From: Macrophomina tecta
Lineage: Eukaryota; Ascomycota; Dothideomycetes; Botryosphaeriales; Botryosphaeriaceae
NCBI GenBank assembly: GCA_024180945.1
Contig: JAKSGN010000037.1
Coordinates: forward strand, 3,105,501 to 3,169,500
Length of the DNA stretch: 64,000 nucleotides
Direction: 5' to 3'
Positions 13,290-25,330 of the stretch are shown here, in pieces. The translations under genes and the position numbers were made by a program. Every line of letters begins with the position of its first letter. Position 1 is the stretch's first letter. The notes beneath the pieces are model-generated. The model saw nothing but the letters and a program-made list of their open reading frames with translations. It did no database searches and was not told the origin of the DNA.

Positions 13290-14165
13290 TCTTTAGCCTT
13301 AATATTCTTTATAAGAGTAGTTTTTATCTTCTTCTTAATAGCGTTCGGAATACTCGGTAGCCGCTTATATATAGTATTAATAGCTAAATATATCGCGGTA
13401 ATAGATAGTCGGTAGAGTATACTTATATTATAGTATCTAAAAGACTCGCTATTCGCCTTCTAGTAGCCGCCACTCTTAATCTTAGAATAGAGGTCCTAGG
13501 TAGTATTACTATAGTACTTCTACTTAGCTAGTCCTAGCTTGTACTTAACGTAGCTAATAATGTAGAACGCAATGCTATCGCTTAGCCTAAATATCTTTCT
13601 ATTTTCTAAGTCTACTAGTATCGCTATACTATGCTTTAACTAGATCGTATCTAGGATTTAGTTTATAATAGTAGCTATATTACTATCGAAGATCTAGCCG
13701 CTAGAGAGTAGTGTCTTAAAGATTATAAAAAAGACTATATTAATATTACTATCGCGAAGCTTACTATAGTAGTTTTTTTTCTACTTCTCTATCGTACTAA
13801 AGTCTTACTCTAGAAAGCGAATAAAGTTAGGCTTAATTAGTCTTAGATAAGCGATAAGGTCCTTAGCCTTATTAAAAATAAAAGTAGCTATATTAAAGAT
13901 ATACCGCTAGGCCTCTAGGTTATTAATAGACGCGAACTAGGTTAATTTAACGTTCTTAATAGAATAGGCCTCGTTAAGTAGAATCGTATTAAATATATCG
14001 TAAAGAACTTAGTTATACTTATTTTTCTTTTTCTTATTAGCGCTCTTCTCTAGAGAATAGAGCACCTACCGCCTATCTTTAATAAGTATAAGAAGTAGCC
14101 TTAAAGTATATATAACGTTTTATATAGCGTAATTAGTTAGCGTCTTCTATACTAATTACGCAAAG
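13290..14165 (-). pseudogene. RIP-broken protein gene, unrecognised (remnant d)
   Basis: The minus-strand frame of about 290 codons is well preserved over 14,000-13,290, with a handful of TAG stops at presumed Trp/Gln. Readable pieces include LRDSNINIVFFIIFKTLLSS (near 13,745) and NISILYRLSITAIYLAINT (near 13,400). No family was recognised. Convergent with remnant c, and upstream (minus direction) of it lie cores at 14,210-14,292. Confidence 0.5.
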
Positions 14166-14209
14166 AGGAGGAGAAGAAGAGAGAGAAAAAAAAAGATTAT
14201 AGATATAGT

Positions 14210-14292
14210 AGTTAATCGCGCGATAAAATATATATAGTATATAGTAGGCAAAGATATTTAGTTATAGAATGAAATTTTATTATAAGATAAAA
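14210..14292. repeat. Two palindromic cores between remnants d and e
   Basis: One core lies at about 14,210-14,229 (gttaatcgcgcgataaaata) and a second, degenerate one at about 14,272-14,292. They occupy the gap between the 5' end of remnant d and the 3' end of remnant e. Confidence 0.7.
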
Positions 14293-14349
14293 TACGCTAG
14301 CTAGATATAATTCTAGAGAAAGAAGAAAGAGAGAAAAAGAAAAAAAAAA

Positions 14350-16530
14350 TAACTTATAGATTTTTCGCCCTTTAGTAGCTTCTTTATCTAGTCTTTATCT
14401 AGCTTATTAGTAGGGTTAGTCTAGACCTCTATTAGCTTAGATAGTGTAGCTAACTTATTACTTATCTTTTTTTTACTCTTAGCGATACTATCGCGTATCT
14501 TTTATAGTATATTAACGGCCTCACGTGCTTCCTCGTAGTAGTCGAGTAGAGAGCTATTCTTAGTTATATATATACTAAATATATTATATAAGTAGATAAT
14601 AAACATCTAGGTGATAAACGGGCAGCTAGAATTAAAGTCGTTAAAATAGTCTTATAGATATAGTCTAGCTAGGCCCTTAATAATACTCGTTATTATAGTA
14701 GATATCTATTAGCGGGGGTCATCTTTCTTAAGGCTAGACTAGCTAATAATATAGAATCTAATATTACTAAACGTTTTATAGGTCGCTCTAAACTCCTCGT
14801 ACTAGTTTATTAGAAGGCTAGTAGGGATAATAATTAGCTAGAGAAGATAAGAGTCGTTAGGGGCTTTAAAGATACATTAGCTAATATTAGCGAGATAGAT
14901 TATAGATATTAGAATTTTACCTAGGCTAGGATTATTAAATAGAATAGAGCCCTTCTTCTATAACTTTTTTCTTCGGCGTAACTAGGTAACGCTAGTAACC
15001 TAATAAGGCTAGAACTTATAGAAGGCCTTACTAGAACTATCGCCGTGGTCATTTATCCTAATATTAACTATTAGATTTTTAGGGTTAAGGCCTAGCTTAG
15101 TATAGATATTTATATATCTTAGCTTCTTAGGTAACGAGGCTATAGCTAACTTAGTCTTTTAGAATACTAATATTTATTAATTTATTACGTTCCCCACTAT
15201 CTTCTACTACTTCTTACTATTAGTAGCTTCTAGCCTACTATTCTCTACTAGATTCTCGGCCTCGGTCTTTCTCTCTATAAACGTGAGTAGCTTGCTTAGA
15301 ATAAACGGGTCGACTTCTAAGAAAGAAAAACTAGAAGTCTTATACTAGTATTTCTTACTAGGCTTAGATAGGGCTAGAGAGGGGTTAAATAGTTACTTAG
15401 AGTATATATTATTATGTAGACCGTTCTTAAAGACCCTCTTAAGTACTATAATACTATTACTAAACTTTAGAATAGCTAGAGTATTCTTTTCTAAGTCTTT
15501 ATATAGGTCGCCTACGTACTTATTAATAAGCTTCTCTACTATTTTTCTAGTAGTTAGATTATACGACCCCTTTTTTAATCGGCTAATTAGTTATATAGTA
15601 TTAGTATAGCCTTAGATAACTTTAAATATAGAAGTACTACTATACTTTTTAGCCTTAGGCGTAGCAGGGTCTACTATAGCCGTCTAGCGATTATTAGATA
15701 CGCCGTTACTAGTCTAGACGCTAAGCTTCGGATAGTTAATATAGGGTAATAGAGTAGAGGCGTTATTAGTATTCTAGTAGATATACTAGTATAAAATAGT
15801 AGCCTATCTATAGGTGTCCTTTCTCCTATCTACGTGCATAACGTGGCGTAGGAGTAAGTAAGTACGAAAGACGTTATTAGAGTCGTAAACTAGCTTAGAA
15901 CTAGAAATTAGCGAGTATTAGACGTTCTTAAAGTCCGCGAAAATATTTATTAAATTCTTAAATAGTAGAAGGCGAATATACTAGATATAGGTAATATAGT
16001 TAACTATATTCTAGAAGATCTTAGTATTGTTATTCGTAGTTTAGGCTATAATATTCTTAGTATAATTAAGCTACTTTAAGACGTAGAGAGTATTCTTAAG
16101 TAAATAGTTAAAATACTTAGCATAGATATTAGTAGGCCCTATAAAGAATAAATTTATAATCTTAGTATAGTTAAAGTTAGTTAAGTATAATCTACTCTTC
16201 TTTATATTAATATAGAACTAGTTCTTATCGTCGCTAATATACGAGTTAAAGATATATTTAATATTAGATAGCTAAAGAAGCTTAGTAAGTATTTTAATAT
16301 TTACTAACTAAAGAAGGCCGGCTAGCTTAAATATATTTATAAATATACCCTTCTTACCCTTAACTAGAATAAAATGAATAGAATAGACTAGATAAAAAAA
16401 GAACTTTAGATAGAGTATAGCGTTAACTTAAATATAAAAGAACTTCTTATAGCTAAGATATTTTTTATAAAGATTATTATTTTTCTTAGAAGATATAGTT
16501 TATATAAAAATAAATTAGTACTTAACTTCT
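14350..16530 (-). pseudogene. RIP-broken large protein gene, unrecognised (remnant e)
   Basis: A minus-strand frame of about 700 codons runs from about 16,500 to 14,350. Long clean stretches are visible: about 15,590-15,410 reads without a stop, and the region near 15,330-15,270 contains FSFLEVDPFILSKLLTFIE. Stops are mostly TAG where Trp/Gln would fit. The composition is charged and helical, without obvious zinc-finger, helicase or transposase motifs. I do not know the family. It lies between cores at 14,210-14,292 and the 55-bp core array at 16,544. Confidence 0.5.
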
Positions 16531-16543
16531 TATTTAATAGTAT

Positions 16544-17035
16544 ATTTAATCGCGCGACGAAATTTAATAGTAGAAAGACTAGTAATTAAAAAAAAAGTAT
16601 TTAGTCATGCGATAAAATAGACTAAAAAAAAAACTAATAGTTAAAAAAAAATATTTAATTATATAATAAAATAGACTAAAAAAAGAACTATTAGTTAGAA
16701 GAAGAGTATTTAGTTATATAATAAAATAGACTAAAAAAGAAACTAGTAGTTAGAAGAAAAATATTTCGTCGTATAATAAAATAAATAAAAAAAATAGTTA
16801 GTAGTAGAGGGGAGGGATTATATTTCGTCGCGCGATAAAATATAACTATAACTTAGAGTTAAAAGTAAAAGAGTATTATTAAGTAGATAGTTAATTTAAC
16901 TTCTACGCTATAGTTTTATCTAAATAAGTAGATAAGGCCCTAATTTTATATAGTATTTTATTATGTAATAAAATATATATAGTAGTAGTAATTATAGTAA
17001 TAATTAAAGGGAATTTAGTCGCGCGATAAAAAATT
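16544..17035. repeat. Core array 2, 55-bp period, plus outlying cores
   Basis: Six cores start at about 16544, 16599, 16653, 16708, 16763 and 16822, a period of 54-59 bases. The spacers read like actaaaaaaagaactattagttagaagaag. Two further degenerate cores lie near 16,956 and 17,015. The copy at 16,544-16,563 keeps CGACGAAAT on the right side, and the copy at 16,822-16,841 keeps ATTTCGTCG on the left, which together show the likely ancestral perfect palindrome. The remainder up to about 17,470 holds no recognisable gene. Confidence 0.85.
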
Positions 17036-17472
17036 TTATAGGGTTAGTAGTAAGACTCTCTAGTAGAGTTAGTAGTATCTAGGGCTAAGCTAGGCTAGAT
17101 AGTAGCTAGATATATTTAGTTATATAACAAAAAATCTAAGTAAATTAAAAGACTACCGCTTTAGAAAACTACTAATTACCGCGCTAGCGACGCGCTAAAA
17201 AGCGTGGCACTAGGCTAGCCCTATATATAAGGGTAGATAAGTAGAAAATAATAACTTACTACTACGTAGAATGCTATAAAATAGAGGCTTTTAAAAAAGA
17301 AAGAGCAGAGAAGTAATAGAATTAAGATTATTAAGCGGTTATAATCGTAGTTAATAGTAAAAAAGAAGAGCGAGTATTTATAAAAGTTAGAAAAATCTAA
17401 GTTAGTTTTAATTAATTAACTTTCGAAGTTTACTTAACTAGTAGTATATAACTTACTACTCTAGTAGAATAT

Positions 17473-18195
17473 TTTTATCGCGCGACGAAATATTCTACTT
17501 AAATATATCTACTTTAGTACTCGAGCTACTATATTATATAATTACTAGCCTCTAGTAGAATGCCTAGCTTCTAAGTAAGTAAATTTAACTAGTATAGATT
17601 ACTAACTTTATAAACTTTTATCGCACGACGAAGTACTTAGCTATAATAAGCCTATCTTAGTACTTAAGCTATTATACTATATAATTACTAGCCTCTAGTA
17701 GACTAACGGCTTCTAGATAAATAAATTTAACTAGTATAAATTACTAACTTTATAAACTTTTATCGCGTGACGAAGTACCTAGCTATAGTAAATCTACTTT
17801 AGTACTTATACTACTATACTATATAATTACTAGCCTTTAGTAGACTAACGACTTCTAGATAAGTAAATTTAACTAGTATTAGTTACTTACTTAATAAACT
17901 TTCGTCGCGCGATAAAGTACTTAGCTATAGTAAGTCTACTTTCGTACTCGAGCTACTATACTATATAATTACTAGCCTTTAGCAGAATAACGACTTTAAA
18001 TAAGTAAATTTAACTAGTATTAGTTACCTACTTAATAAACTTTTATCGCACACTAAAGTACCTAGCTATAGTAAGTCTACTCTAGTACTCGTACTACTAT
18101 ACTATATAATTACTAGCCTCTAGTAGACTAACGGCTTCTAGGTAAGTAAATTTAACTAGTATTAGTTACCTACTTAATAAACTTTTATTACGTGA
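17473..18195. repeat. Core array 3, 142-bp period, left block
   Basis: Units start near 17474, 17616, 17758, 17900, 18042 and 18182, a constant period of about 142 bases. Each unit has the core (ttttatcgcgtgacgaagta type), then ctagctatagtaagtctact, a middle with actatataattactagcct, and aagtaaatttaactagta before the next core. The same unit resumes at 18,884 after a unique insert of about 690 bases. Confidence 0.88.
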
Positions 18196-18229
18196 ATAAA
18201 TAGTACTAAGATTTTTAATTATAGCTATA

Positions 18230-18870
18230 TTTATAGAGCTAGTCTTAAGTTTACTTCGACTTTACTTAGATAATTTAATCCGAGCTTAACTAAAGCGTAG
18301 ATAACTATAACTATATCTAAGCTCTACTAGAAGACTAAAGATAAAAAAACTTTAAAAAAAGCGCTTTAGAAAAGAAGTTTCTAGCGGAAAAGTATAGAAT
18401 TATTTATCTTTAATAAACTAGAAAATTTTACTAAGTAAGAGAAGTCTTATACCTCTATACTAGGTACTATTATTACTAAAGCGTTAATTAAATACTATCT
18501 AATTAAAGATAGCTTTATAATATCTTATATTAACTAGGCTATCTAATTCTCTAGTATTAACTATTTTTTATCTTTTTATTATCTCTATAGACTATCTAAT
18601 CTAGCGATTTAATATTTAGGCCCGACTTATACTTACCGTATATGACGAGATCCGCTATCTCGTTAAAAAAGAGAATAAATACCGTACTATACTAATACTA
18701 TAGGTATTTAACATCTAGACTCGCATAATATTTAGCTAGTAAGTTAGTATTAATAATCTACCCTAGTTATATACTTTCTTTAGTACCGTAGATATCGACT
18801 ACGTATTACGTAAAGAAGTAGATATAAAGTATATTACTCTATTATATTCTATACTAATACCTCTTAGCGA
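18230..18870 (+). pseudogene. Insert within the 142-bp array, possible coding remnant
   Basis: About 690 bases of different sequence interrupt the 142-bp array. The plus strand has a patchy coding-like frame with TAG/TAA stops (for example around 18,400-18,560) and higher GC at 18,610-18,780. I recognise no family. It may be a small gene around which the array grew, or an insertion into the array. Confidence 0.3.
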
Positions 18871-18883
18871 AAGCCTAGATATT

Positions 18884-19330
18884 TTATCGCGTAATAAAGT
18901 GCCTAGCTATAGTAAGTCTACTTTAGTACTTGAGCTACTATACTATATAATTACTAGCCTCTAGTAGAATACCTAGCTTTTAAGTAAGTAAATTTAACTA
19001 GTATTAGTTACTTACTTAATAACCTCTTATCGCATAATAAAGTACCTAGCTATAGTAAGTTTACTTCGTACTCGAGCTACTATACTATATAATTACTAGC
19101 CTCTAGTAGACTACCCGGCTTCTAGATAAGTAAATTTAACTAGTATTAGTTATCTACTTTATAAACTTTCGTCGTATACTAAAGTACCTAGCTATAGCAA
19201 GTCTACTTTAATACTCGAGCTACTATACTATATAATTACTAGCCTCTAGTAGACTACCCGGCTTCTAGATAAATAAATTTAACTAATATTAGTTACCTAC
19301 TTAATAAATTTTTATCGCGTGATAAAGTAC
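18884..19330. repeat. Core array 3, 142-bp period, right block
   Basis: Four further units of the 142-bp repeat have cores near 18884, 19026, 19166 and 19309. Sequence and period match the left block, including actatataattactagcctc and aagtaaatttaactagta. The last unit abuts the putative 3' end of the helicase remnant. Confidence 0.87.
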
Positions 19331-19339
19331 CTAGGTACT

Positions 19340-21640
19340 ACGGGCTAGTGTCTATATAATAATAGGTTAATTTAGTTATCGCAGTCTATAAAGTCTACGT
19401 AATATAAGCTTTTAAGATAGCTACTACTAGCTATATAATACCTAAATCGCCTATTTTATATATAGTATTATACTATACCTAGGCGATCGGCTCGAGGGTT
19501 AAGCGTAAGTCTAGGGTTAGTACGGTAGACAGGTATACTATCTAGATATTAAAGCTACTAAAGGCGCTCCTATACTATAGATTAATAAAGAGAAGTATAG
19601 TAGAAATAACTAAAAGTATAATATTATCTAAGCTATAGCTTTAGCCCACCCGTATACTAAAGCTATTCAGGTGTACTTTCTACGGAAGAAGATAGGCCTA
19701 ATACGCGTAGCTAAAAGCGCTTCTTAGCTTAGCATATAGGGCGTTCTATAGCCTCTATACTACGCTATTAGGCGAGAGGCTATAGATAGTATAATTAGAT
19801 ATTACGTAGGTATTCGCGCTAGAGTATTAGTTAATCATATATAGAATACACCTAACGTCTAGGCGTAGGCGGTTTAGTAGAGATTTAAGCCTTAACTCTA
19901 AGGCTCTTTATAGCGAGGCTGGTAACTAGCTCGCGAGGGCCGTATTACTAATAGAGCTAGCTCATATAATAAATAATGCTAATAAAGCTATATAACTATA
20001 CTAGTAGGCATCTATACCTACTTCTACTAGTATTTATACTAGCGTAGCCGTTACTAGAATCTTAACCGCTAGTAACTTATTATACGTCCCGGGCGGCAGA
20101 GAGCTCGGGAAGTCTAGCTCGCCGGGTATTAAGGCTACCGGGGCCGAGTCTACTATAAACTCGCACGCGATAGGTAGATTAAGTATTACTTTTACTATCG
20201 CTACTAGCTAGTCCCTCGCGTAGTTATTATATATAGCGAATACTAACTAGTAGACCGTATTACCGACGCCGTTAATAAATAAGCTAATTATTATAAGCTA
20301 GTATACTTTAGTCGTTAATACATTAGCTAGTATAGCCATATTTACTACGCTAATATTAGGAGTTTTTGAGAGCTTCTTAACATCGCACTTATCGTAGAGA
20401 TAGAGTATAGTCCCGAACTTACTAGGCTTACAGGCTAGTCTACCGCTTTACTAGATAAGATTAATTATACTATAGACATTACTAAAGGTGAAGATAGTAG
20501 TCGTTAGTTCTTTAATATTAATACCAACTCCAAAGCTAGGCGTAGTAACTATAATACTATATTTTCTATTTATAAATAGCTCTATCGTAAGCCGATACTC
20601 TTTAAGCGGTAGAGTTAAGTAGTAGGGCTAAGTCTTAAACTTCTCTAACTCGCCGGCTAGCCCCTCTACCCGGGTGCGTAAGCGGATGAAGATTACGGTA
20701 TAAATATTAAAAGTACGCTACTTAGTAGCTATTTTACGAATAAAGGCTAGCTACTCGGTCTATTCTATATAAGCGAATTAATAGAAGATATTCTTATAGA
20801 TATAGAATTATCTAACTGTTAAAGCCCGCGCCCTCAGAATTTAAAAGATTTAAAAGAGGCCCACCTCTATATATAGTAGAAGTAAGCCGAATATAAAAAT
20901 AATATTAAACGGGCGGGGCCGGCGGCTAGCTAGTAGCTTTCAGGCTAGATATAGTAGCTAGTCTATATGTAGTAGCGTATTTCTCTATAAATAGTCGAAG
21001 CTATAAATATACGCCTCGTCTATAATAATCTATTATACGAGCCCATTGCTCGCTAGCTACGAGAAGAACGTACTAAAGACTAGTATAATAGAGGCCTCTA
21101 GGGTTACTAAGATAAAGTTTTTAATTCTATTTATCTAATCTAGCTAGAAGTTAGTAGTTTATAGACCTACCTATACTAGCCTCTATCTAAGCTCGTTCTT
21201 TAAGGCTAGGAAAGGTACTACTATAATTATATAGAAGCCCTTATTAACTAGAATAGATACGGTAGTAATAAATGTTTTACCCGCGCTAGTAGAAAGTACG
21301 ATAATATAATTCTACTATGCTATTATTACTTACTTAATAGCGTCTAGCTACCCGTCTTAAAACTAGGCCCTAAAGCTATAAAGCTCGGCTAGTCCGTTCT
21401 AAATCTACTTTTTTAATATCTTTATCGGTTGTTTCTCCTCCGTCTTAATACTAAAATATAGTAGCCGGGCCCGCTTTAGCTCTCGCTCTGATTTTACTAC
21501 TATACTAAGAGTAGAGTCGAATAAGTTAAATATAATTATAGTATTTATACTAGTTCTAATTCTCTTTATTATACTATAGGCCTCGCCTATCTAAATAATT
21601 ATATAGTTATTTAATACTCTATTAATATATTAGTACTAAT
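19340..21640 (-). pseudogene. RIP-broken RecQ-type helicase, telomere-linked helicase-like
   Basis: The minus strand encodes a superfamily 2 helicase core. The upstream Q-like segment has readable residues FRAxFxDGxLDAIKxVIIA. Motif I is TSAGKT (21,273-21,290), followed by a PFLALKNEL segment like motif Ia. Motif II is DEAY (21,009-21,020), presumably DEAH after His to Tyr by RIP. The C-terminal half has TTPSFGVGINI (about 20,520-20,550) and xxSGRLACKPSKFG (about 20,410-20,460), matching the Q-E-S-G-R-A-G-R motif VI region of RecQ. Stops are TAG/TAA. The family acts as ATP-dependent 3'-5' DNA helicases; large versions sit next to telomeres in many fungi. Downstream lies core array 3. The gene is surely non-functional here. 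Confidence 0.85.
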
Positions 21641-21681
21641 ATATACGTAGATTCTTCTATAAGATAATAGTTTAGAGAGGT

Positions 21682-22005
21682 ATTTTATTATATAATAAAG
21701 TATAGTCTATATAAACCAGTCTAATAAGTAGCGCTTATTATAGAAATTATAAAAAAGAAAAAGAAGAATAAGAGAAGAAAAGATTAAAATATATAAGTAA
21801 AATATTCGTATAAAAGAGAATTATAAATATCGTAAAAGAATTAAAAATATCGAGCTAATTTCTAAAGTAGAGTAACTTATAGTCGAGGAAGAAGACTAAA
21901 AATATCGTAAAAGTAGAATTAAAAATCTAGCTTAGTATATAACTAAATCGTAGTATTAGAGTTTTATAAATAATTAATAAAATAAAAAAATATTTACCCT
22001 ATATT
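21682..22005. other. Core-bearing spacer inside the helicase region
   Basis: This is an AT-rich, purine-rich gap of about 320 bases that starts with a degenerate core at 21,682-21,701 (attttattatataataaagt). I see no coding frame in it. It separates the RecQ part from the upstream remnant. It could be an intergenic region with its own core, or a decayed intron or insertion in a single large helicase gene. Confidence 0.5.
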
Positions 22006-22009
22006 TATA

Positions 22010-24560
22010 TTATTAATCTTAAAAAGCCCGTACTATAGACGGCTTACTAGCGTAAATGCCCTAAGTATTTTACTATTAAGCCCTATTAGATTATCGAAGC
22101 TAATAGCATAGTATTAGTCCTTAATAGACCGCGAGTAGCTAGCTATAATAGTATTAACTATATCGTCTTTATTAGCTATAACGGCTAAATACTTGTAGAT
22201 ATACTTCTTTTTAATAGTAATAGTAATGTACTACTAGTCTCTAATCTTTAACTCTATACCGAGATAAAAATATATAGTTTATCCTAAGATGTCCGCTAGC
22301 CGTACGGCCGTAATAGATATAGCTAGAGTTTAAAAGAGGCCGGTATACTCCTCTTTTATACGCTTCGGGAATAAAATCGCGTATATATCTTTAAGAAATG
22401 GCCTAACGTTAGCTAGATATATAATAACTACGCGAGAGAGATTAGTCGAAAGCGTTTTTATAATAATCTTTAGCTAATTCTTCGTCGAGTTAGTTTTATT
22501 ATAACTAAAGATAGCTAGTATATAGTTTTAGTAGACATATATATTCTGCTAACTTTATATAGAATTTACCACCTTAAGCGAGTAGTCCTTAGATGCCCTA
22601 GCGGAAAGACTATAGATTAAATATATAGTAATACCTAGGCTTAAAATAAACCGCTCTACGGCCTTATAGTAAGCCTAGGTACCCGCATTAAAGACTCTAA
22701 GGAAGCCGTCGCTATTAAGAGAATAGAACGCTAGGCGCTCGTCCTCGCTATAGCTCTTAGCCTAGCGAAAAACGCGAAGGTAGCCGTTATAAAAATATAG
22801 ATTCTAGCCTAAATTTATAAAGTTAAAGCCCTAGGTACTAAAGTTAAAATTATTCTTAAAGAGTATAGAGTTTTTTAACTAGAAGTACGTTTAAAACTCT
22901 ACGCTACTTCTAAACGCTAGCGCCGTTATACTCTTCTTTAGCTAGGCAATAACGGACTATATTATATATAAAAGCGATAATAGCTTAATAGACTAGTCTT
23001 TAAAAATTAGCTTCTTAAACCCGAGCTCCTAGTATATAAGGAATACTTAGTAGAAGCTCTATAAAATAGTCTTAATAAATATTTAAAGCATATAGATAGC
23101 GTTAAATATAGTAGACGTTCTATATAAGATTATCTATAATATATAGGCCTCGATTTACTATAGTATCTAGTATTTACGCGGCAGCCCGTTAGCTAGCGGA
23201 AGAAAGTACCTAAATAGCGTACTAACGTAGTTATTAAGGGCGAAGAGGCGAATACTATAGATTAAACTAGGCGTAAGGCCTCTAAACTTAATAGCGTTTC
23301 TCTAGCGCTTATTCTTAGGCTCGTAGGTGGTAATAGCTAGGTACGTAAAGAGCGGGCTCTATTATTTACTCTAGTAGATATTCTAGTATATGATTTAATA
23401 GATAATTTAATTAAGGACTCTCTAGATCCGCTTCTCTACGTTAGTAGCTCCGTTAGTAGCACCGAGAAAGAGTTTATTTTAGAGTGTAGTAACTAGGGCC
23501 TAGAAGCTCTTACTATTTATTATTTCGAGCCCGCGCTAGTTCGTAAAGATTCGAAGGAGAAAGATAAAAAAAGACGTCTATTAATTTAAGTAGTACGTAA
23601 TACTATAATCTTAGATTTTATCTAGTAGTATAAAGTTCCTCTCGGCCGGTGTAAGGCTATTAAAGATATAGCGATAGGTAGTTAGTAACTATAATATCTT
23701 AGATAAAAGCTATAGTAGCTAAGATTAAGTATACTTAGTAAAAAAGTTACTAAAGAATATCTTACTATTATTAGTATTCTCTATGCTTATAAGGGTAAAT
23801 AACTTATCTATATACCTACCCACAAAATAATATAGCTAGCTAGTATAGAAAAGCTAGATACTAACGTTATTCTCTAAAGATACCTCTAGTATTATAGTAA
23901 TTAAAATAGCCTACTCTCTCTAGAATTTTAAGTAGGCCTAGTAAAAGGCCTAGTAGCGCTTAGAAAAACTACTTCTACTATTAACGGCGTCTTTTTCTAG
24001 AACGACGACCTCGAAAAACCCTAGCCGAACCTAGCTAAATAGCGTAGATACTATAATAGACGTAAAGAATAATGCTATATTAGCTCTCGTTACGCCGTAC
24101 TTATTAAGGTAGTACTTAATAGTACTAATCTTAGTATAGATATAGCCGTAGCTATCTATAAATATATACTTAAAGCTATTAGTAATCTTAAGCTAGGGGT
24201 AGTATTTCTTAATATATATAGCTAGGAACTTTTTATAGTCTTAATAGATTAAGATAGCCTCTTAAATATAATTAAATATAAACTAGAGCCGGGGCAAAAT
24301 ATTAAACCTGTATATATTTCTTAGATAACTATATACGAAGAACTACCTAGTATTAATCGCGTATTTATAGAGCTTATAAATAAGAATCTTTTACTCTTTA
24401 TTCTATATAAGAATAGGATAGAATATTATCTACTTATATATTAGCACTAGACTAGGTAGTAGAGTAATAGAATAGAAAGAGCTATTATACTAAGTTAGCT
24501 CTAAAAGACTTATAGTAAAAGTAAAGTAGTAAATAAAAAGTAATACCGTAGAGAGAATAT
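22010..24560 (-). pseudogene. RIP-broken gene upstream of helicase, possible N-terminal part
   Basis: A minus-strand frame of up to about 830 codons is readable. Around 22,390-22,030 it includes FPKRIKEEYTGLF, LAISITAVRLADILG and YITITIKKKYIYKYLAVIAN, followed by a segment near 22,100 that recalls the region preceding the helicase core in fungal telomere-linked helicases. The far upstream part (near 24,290-24,130) has a Cys-containing segment GLIFCPG and YKKFLAIYIKKYYPQLK. I suspect the N-terminal portion, or a separate neighbour, of the RecQ protein. The resemblance is from memory of the family and is moderate. Cores at 24,679-24,751 lie just upstream. Confidence 0.45.
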
Positions 24561-24678
24561 CTAGCTAATATATATTTTATATAATTAGCTATTCTACTTT
24601 ATATAGTATATTTTTCTAATAAGTAGTATTATAGAGCTATTATATAAGTCGTACTTCTATTTATACGCGATCGACTCT

Positions 24679-25330
24679 ATTTAATTATATAATAAAAGTT
24701 ACTTAGTTATAAAGCATAGCTTTGCCTATATATTTTATCGTGCAATAAAATACTTTCTAGGACTACTACAGAAATATATTTATTTATATAGATAAATTTA
24801 AAATTAATTTAGTATTTCTTTACTCTTACTCTTTATTTCTATTACTATATAATACTATTACGGTAAATGATTATTAACGCTAGCGTAAAATTAGTCTAGT
24901 CTAGTATAACTCTTAAGTCTAATAACCCTTATAGTATAAAAGAATTAGAAGTTTAGAAGCTATATCTAGTCTAGATAAGTTAAGCTTTATAGATTAGATA
25001 TAAATACTTCTAAATAGTTAATTAGTTTAAATCGCGTAGTAAGAATACTAATAGTAGGCTAGTATTAATATTTTTTTCTTTTTTTTCTTTCTTTTTTTTT
25101 TTCTTTTATACTTCTCTTTAATAAGAATTTACCTAACTTTACTTTCTCTAGATAGGTCGTTACATATTACGGCTATATTATATATATATATCTTACTATA
25201 TATTTCGTTATATAATAAAATACTTTCTATACTTATATAAATATAGCTAATCTTATATAAATAAATTTAGTTTTCTTTATATATTATATATATATATCTT
25301 ACTATATATATTTTATTATATAATAAAATA
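24679..25330. repeat. Scattered palindromic cores, right side of block
   Basis: Cores lie at 24,679-24,698, 24,732-24,751 (attttatcgtgcaataaaat), 25,202-25,221 (atttcgttatataataaaat) and 25,310-25,329 (attttattatataataaaat, itself a perfect palindrome). The last two sit in a repeated unit of about 108 bases containing tatatatatcttactatata and aaatttagtttt. The interval 24,750-25,200 has T-rich tracts but no gene that I can recognise. Confidence 0.75.
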
